Below are positions 5,680 through 9,394 of a stretch of 9,394 nt of DNA, piece after piece. The first letter of the stretch is position 1. Every line of letters begins with the position of its first letter. The notes beneath the pieces are model-generated. The model made no database searches and had not been told where the DNA came from. It was given only the letters and a program-made list of their open reading frames with translations. The stretch comes from Geminicoccaceae bacterium (GTDB taxonomy: Bacteria; Pseudomonadota; Alphaproteobacteria; Geminicoccales; Geminicoccaceae): contig JAPJRA010000095.1 in assembly GCA_030824835.1 (NCBI GenBank), positions 1-9,394 of the forward strand, in the 5' to 3' direction. The translations under genes and the position numbers were made by a program.

Positions 5680-7950
5680 TCAGGCCCGCCGCACGGCAGA
5701 CGTCACACGCCGAAGCGCCGACCGCGTGAAGGGCTTCTCCAGCACGGGTCGCCCTGCCTCCGCGAGGAACCTTGCCGTGTCGCGGCCAAGCGCGTCGCCC
5801 GTGGCAAAGGCCAGCCGGCCGACGAGCTCGGGGCGAACCTGCCGCAGCCAGTTAAAGAGCTGGCGACCATCAATGCCGGGCATGCGCAGGTCGCACAAGA
5901 TCAGGTCGAAGCCGGCGTCGGCCAGCATGCTCCGGGCCGCCTCTCCGGAGAGCGCCGCCTCGACGGCATAACCATCGGCGACCAGGAGCTCGGCCAACGC
6001 CCCTGCGACGTCTGGCTCATCGTCGACCACGAGCGCGCGGCGGCGGATCGGTGTGTTGGGCTCGCATCCGGCAATGCCAAGCTCCTCGAGCTCGCCAGTG
6101 TCGATCGGCAGCGTCATGCGAAAAGTTGCGCCTTCGCTCTCCTGCAGCAACACCAGGCGTCCGCGGTGCGCCTCAGCGACGCTCCGAGAGAACGCGAGGC
6201 CGAAGCCCATACCGGTCGCCTGCGGCTTGGTCGTGAAGAACTCCTCAAAGATCCGCTCCCGATGCTCGGGAGGTACGCCCAGACCGTTGTCGGCGACATC
6301 GAGCGCCAGATAGTCGGCATTGAGGCGACGGACACGTAGGTCGATGCGCCGCGGCGGCGGGCATGAAGTGAGCGCCTGTTGCGCATTGACCAGGAGATTC
6401 AAAATGACCTGGTGCAGCTGATCGGAGTCGCCTGCGATCGGCGGCAGGCCGGGCTCGACCTGAAGTACGATGTCGATATCCGACGTCCGCAACGCGTAGC
6501 TCGCGATCTCGAGTGCGTCGCCCGCGATGTCGGCGAGAGCCATGCGCCGCCGTTCGAGAGGTTTGCGCCGGGCCATCGCCATGAAGGTCTGCACGATCTT
6601 GGCGCAGCGCTCGGCGGCATGTCGGATCTTGGCCGCGCGTAGCCGCAGTGGACCCTCGTCTGCGTCCTCCTCGAGCATGACCGCCTGAATCAGGACGACC
6701 GCCAACGGGTTGTTGAGCTCATGCGCGACGCCCGCAAGCAAGGAGCCCATCGACCGCAACTTCTCGCTCTGATGCAGTGCCTCGCGTGACGCGGCCAGCT
6801 CGCTTTCCGTTCGCTTCATGTCGGAGATGTCGATGTCGAAGCCGCCAACGTGGAGGCCGCGCCGGGGCGGGCCCTCTATCGGAAAGCGCACGACGAGGCT
6901 CCAGGCGTAGCGCTCATGCCCCGGCAGATGTTCCTCGATCTGGGTCGGCTTGCGGGTGGCGCGCACCTCGTTGTCGGCCGCGGCCACGACAGCCGCCGCC
7001 TCGCCATCCAGCAGCTCTTCCACCGATCGTCCGATCACCTCCTCGATCGGTCTGCCGAACACATGCTGCATCTCGGGGTTGGCCACGAGATACCGCCCTG
7101 CCTCATCCTTGACGTACATCCCGATCGGCGCATGGTGCATGAACGCTGCGAGCCGCGCCTCGCTCTCGGCCAGAACTCGATCTGCCCGACGCCGCTCCGT
7201 GACGTCGCGCCCGACGGCTTGGTATCCCGACAGCCGGCCGCTCTCGTCGAACAGAGCGCGGTTCGTCCACTCGAACCAGCGCGTTTCGCCATTCGGCATC
7301 AGCTTGGGATCGGTACCGGCGACGAGCGGACGATCAGGCGTCAGCGAGCGGAGCTCGCCTGCCAACCTTGGCCATACCTCGGCCAACACATAGTCGCGCA
7401 TCGGCTTGCCCAGCAGCTCTTCCCGCGTGACGTCGAAGGAGCGGCAAGCGGCGGCGTTGCAGAACACGATCCGCAGCTCCGGATCGTAGCGGAAGACGAG
7501 CTCGTCCTGGTCGTCGAGCAGGGTTTGCAGAAACCCCTCGCTCTCGCGCAGCGCCCGCTCGCGGGCCCGCGTGTCCGAGAGATCGCGCAGGCTGGCGGCG
7601 AACAGCCGTCGGTCCTCGACCCACGCTTCCGTCACGGTCAGCTCGACCGGAAAGGTTCCCCCGTCCGCCCGCATAGCCGTCATCTCGACGCGGCGACCCA
7701 TCACCCGCGGCGCTCCGCCGGCGATGTAGCGGGCCATGCCGGCGTCGTGCGCCGCGCGGAACGCCGGAGGCACGATCAGCTCGCCGATGGGCCGCCCGAG
7801 CGCGACATCGCGCGGCCATCCGAAGGTGGCGACGGCGGCCGGGTTGAACTCGATCACCCGACCTTCTGCGTCGGTGATGATCAAGCAGTCGAGCGAGGCC
7901 TGGATCACCGCCTTGAGGATCGCGTCATCGACCGCGATGGCATGCCCCAC
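5680..7950 (-). CDS. Soluble hybrid sensor histidine kinase (PAS-PAS-PAS-HisKA-HATPase-REC)
   Basis: 756 residues from the GTG at 7950. Three PAS domains, at about 8-130, 139-255 and 264-380, are joined by helical linkers (e.g. [10 protein letters not shown]). The HisKA domain has VAHELNNPL with phospho-acceptor His410. The ATPase domain shows the N box (Asn518/Asn522 in [10 protein letters not shown]), Asp554 in [16 protein letters not shown] and GMGFGLAFS. The C-terminal receiver (638-752) keeps Asp643/Asp644, Asp687 ([10 protein letters not shown]), Thr717 and Lys739. No membrane helix or signal peptide is present, so it senses a cytoplasmic signal through PAS. There is no Hpt domain, so phosphate may pass to the downstream OmpR-type regulator directly, with the fused receiver modulating it. 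GTG 7950 is chosen for its site GGAAGGGAG (7962-7970); the frame stays open to an ATG at 8049 and a TTG at 8064, which would add up to 38 residues. Confidence 0.93.
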   Translation of the reverse strand: MGHAIAVDDAILKAVIQASLDCLIITDAEGRVIEFNPAAVATFGWPRDVALGRPIGELIVPPAFRAAHDAGMARYIAGGAPRVMGRRVEMTAMRADGGTFPVELTVTEAWVEDRRLFAASLRDLSDTRARERALRESEGFLQTLLDDQDELVFRYDPELRIVFCNAAACRSFDVTREELLGKPMRDYVLAEVWPRLAGELRSLTPDRPLVAGTDPKLMPNGETRWFEWTNRALFDESGRLSGYQAVGRDVTERRRADRVLAESEARLAAFMHHAPIGMYVKDEAGRYLVANPEMQHVFGRPIEEVIGRSVEELLDGEAAAVVAAADNEVRATRKPTQIEEHLPGHERYAWSLVVRFPIEGPPRRGLHVGGFDIDISDMKRTESELAASREALHQSEKLRSMGSLLAGVAHELNNPLAVVLIQAVMLEEDADEGPLRLRAAKIRHAAERCAKIVQTFMAMARRKPLERRRMALADIAGDALEIASYALRTSDIDIVLQVEPGLPPIAGDSDQLHQVILNLLVNAQQALTSCPPPRRIDLRVRRLNADYLALDVADNGLGVPPEHRERIFEEFFTTKPQATGMGFGLAFSRSVAEAHRGRLVLLQESEGATFRMTLPIDTGELEELGIAGCEPNTPIRRRALVVDDEPDVAGALAELLVADGYAVEAALSGEAARSMLADAGFDLILCDLRMPGIDGRQLFNWLRQVRPELVGRLAFATGDALGRDTARFLAEAGRPVLEKPFTRSALRRVTSAVRRA

Positions 7951-8266
7951 TGCTCGATCGCTCCCTTCCGAGGCGGTCTTCTTGTTGGTCGCCGTAGGAT
8001 TGAAGTGGTCAAAGCGTGGCGGCCAAGCAAGACATAATCGAAACACCATTTCTGCGACCGGCAATAACGCCGAAATGGCGCCACTTTACGGTCCCTCTCA
8101 GATCTGAAGGCGAACCGATTCCTACCACCTGGCGTCGGTGCCAGCCCGGTAGGCGGCATTCCCCCGCGGCACGCCTGTGCGTTGACGGGAACTGATCGAT
8201 TACTCGGCCAGAAGCAGCAACTCGAGGTGCACGCATGCGCGGCACCCGCACAGAAAGGCTACCCCG
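7951..8266. promoter_or_regulatory. Divergent control region between kinase and beta-helix genes
   Basis: 316 bp separate the two divergent starts (202 bp if the kinase starts at 8064). A TTGACG hexamer (8182-8187) could be a plus-strand -35, but no matching -10 follows at 16-18 bp. An inverted repeat, CCATTTC (8046-8052) and GAAATGG (8072-8078), lies on the kinase side with a 19-nt spacer. No other feature was recognised. Confidence 0.35.
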
Positions 8267-9394
8267 ATGAGAACCGGCTCTTCTCCGAATGACTTTGCAC
8301 CATCGTTGGCGTTGCGGCGACCCGTTCGCCACCACCTGGCGGCATTTGCCGCCACCCTTTGCACTTCGGCCGCCGCCCTTCCGGCCGCCGCCGCAACCTT
8401 CCACGTCAACTCCACGGTCGACGCCGTGGACGCAACTTGGGGTAACGGTGTCTGCGCCACCGCTGCCGGCAAATGCACCCTGCGCGCCGCGATCCAGGAG
8501 GCCAACGCCCTGGCAGGTGTGGACACGGTCAAGGTGCCCGCAGGCGTCTACCGGCTGACGCTGCTCGGCAAGGCCGAGACCCTCAGCGCCACCGGCGACC
8601 TGAACATCCGACGGTCCATGCGCCTCGAAGGGGCCGGCCCGTCCCGCACGTTCATCCAGGGCACTGTGTGTGCCGACCCGGACGACCCGGACTGTACCTC
8701 TGAAGACGTTCCCGACGACACGGACCGCGTGCTGTCGATCACCAAAGCGGGATGGAACCCGATCGTCGACATCTCCGGCGTCACGATCCAGAACGGCGGC
8801 GGCTACGACGTGGTGGGAGGTGGCATCTACGTCGGCAAAGACACGACAGTGACACTGTCGCGCGTCCGCGTGCGCGAGAACAAGAGCCGGCAGTTCGGCG
8901 GCGGCATCACCAACGCCGGCAACCTCACGGTGTTCCAGTCCTTGATCGTGCGCAATACCCTGCCCTTGAACGCGATCGGCGGAGTGACTTCGTCCGGTGG
9001 TGGCATCCTGAACGACGTCAACGGCACGCTGCGGGTGGAGCGCAGCCTGATCGCGGAGAACGAGGCCGCGCGCGGCGGCGGCATCCGCAACTTTGGTGGC
9101 ACCATGGTCGTCGTCAACAGCACGATCAGCGGCAACAAGGCCGTGGCCCGCGGCGGCGGTGTCATGAACTTCGGCCAGGCCGCCTTCGCGTTCGCCACGA
9201 TCACCGGCAACGAGGCCAATTGGGGCGAGCCGCAAGACGGCTTGCCGGAAGAGCGGGTGGGCGGAGGAATTTATCATGTCGCGGGCAACGGGAGCACGCT
9301 GCTGATCGGCAACAGCATCGTGGCCGCCAATGCCGACAACCGGTCCGCGAGCGACGCCGACTTCGGCCCGGACTGCTACGCCACCGCCGCTGGC
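8267..9394 (+). CDS. Secreted CSLREA-type right-handed beta-helix protein (3' end beyond window)
   Basis: ATG at 8267, with AAAGG (8254-8258) 8 nt upstream, opens a frame that stays open for 376 codons to the window edge. A signal peptide is apparent: basic residues (RRPVRHH, 17-23), a hydrophobic Ala-rich core and likely cleavage after Ala43 (PAAAA-TF). Next comes a CSLREA-like module: FHVNSTVDAVDA, a short cysteine loop (Cys63, Cys70) and CTLRAAIQEANA (70-81), followed by DTVKVPAGVYRLTL. From about 165 on, coils carry GGG[IV] turns at 184, 211, 244, 270, 296 and 332, with NS/NxTISGN-type edges, as in Pmp-like parallel beta-helices. Such proteins are surface or secreted adhesins, or act on polysaccharides; no catalytic motif is visible here. 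The missing C-terminus would show whether it is an autotransporter, is sorted by another C-terminal signal or is simply secreted. Confidence 0.88.
   Translation, partial: MRTGSSPNDFAPSLALRRPVRHHLAAFAATLCTSAAALPAAAATFHVNSTVDAVDATWGNGVCATAAGKCTLRAAIQEANALAGVDTVKVPAGVYRLTLLGKAETLSATGDLNIRRSMRLEGAGPSRTFIQGTVCADPDDPDCTSEDVPDDTDRVLSITKAGWNPIVDISGVTIQNGGGYDVVGGGIYVGKDTTVTLSRVRVRENKSRQFGGGITNAGNLTVFQSLIVRNTLPLNAIGGVTSSGGGILNDVNGTLRVERSLIAENEAARGGGIRNFGGTMVVVNSTISGNKAVARGGGVMNFGQAAFAFATITGNEANWGEPQDGLPEERVGGGIYHVAGNGSTLLIGNSIVAANADNRSASDADFGPDCYATAAG

Noticed and set aside
5545..6339. 264-codon plus-strand open frame opposite the kinase ATPase and receiver domains
   Set aside because: It covers the antisense of the conserved GMGFGLAFS and receiver motifs and has no protein-like features of its own.
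6850..8037. 395-codon plus-strand open frame opposite the histidine kinase
   Set aside because: It is the antisense of an unmistakable PAS/HisKA kinase and shows no motifs.
8182..8203. TTGACG followed by GATTAC as a sigma-70 promoter for the beta-helix gene
   Set aside because: The spacing is only 10 bp; no -10-like hexamer lies at 16-18 bp.
8009..9277. 422-codon minus-strand open frame opposite the beta-helix gene
   Set aside because: Composition (Val/Asp/His/Arg/Gly) is typical of the antisense of a GC-rich gene; the plus strand has a ribosome-binding site, signal peptide, CSLREA module and regular GGG[IV] coils.

Overview
The window is GC-rich and densely coded, in the style of a proteobacterial chromosome. 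An alphaproteobacterium is my best guess, from the high GC, the BcsA-like N-terminus at the left edge and the use of GTG and TTG starts. No rRNA, tRNA, CRISPR array, insertion sequence or phage gene was seen, and nothing fixes the genus.

Left part (1-4420), an apparent surface-polysaccharide locus. At the left edge is the first 47 codons of a minus-strand gene resembling the N-terminus of a membrane GT2/cellulose-synthase-like glycosyltransferase. Divergent from it, across a 172-bp gap holding three ACCTT-type half-sites, runs a two-gene operon: an integral-membrane acyltransferase-3 protein (314-1459) and, 18 bp later, an exported SGNH/GDSL hydrolase (1478-2293). Facing them is a large minus-strand gene (4420-2245) for an exported protein whose C-terminal third looks like an outer-membrane beta-barrel with an internal 57-residue repeat. 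This gene is split by a frame change at a run of ten C (coding strand). A run of nine would give one 724-residue protein. The tract is either a contingency (on/off) switch, a recent lesion or a sequencing error. Together the genes suggest synthesis, acylation/deacylation and outer-membrane passage of an extracellular glycan; this is inference from gene content.

Middle (4421-4859) is a gap with no convincing gene, holding two hairpins.

Right-centre (4860-7950) is a minus-strand two-component operon: a soluble hybrid histidine kinase with three PAS domains and a C-terminal receiver, then an OmpR/PhoB-type response regulator. The regulator starts at a TTG with no Shine-Dalgarno sequence and lies just behind a hairpin. 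A 31-codon ORF with a strong Shine-Dalgarno sequence fills the space between kinase and regulator and stops 4 nt before the regulator start, an arrangement that suggests translational coupling.

Right edge (8267-9394, continuing beyond the window) is the start of a secreted CSLREA-type right-handed beta-helix protein, divergent from the kinase across a 316-bp gap. It is a plausible surface adhesin or polysaccharide-interacting protein, and its position makes it a candidate target of the two-component system.
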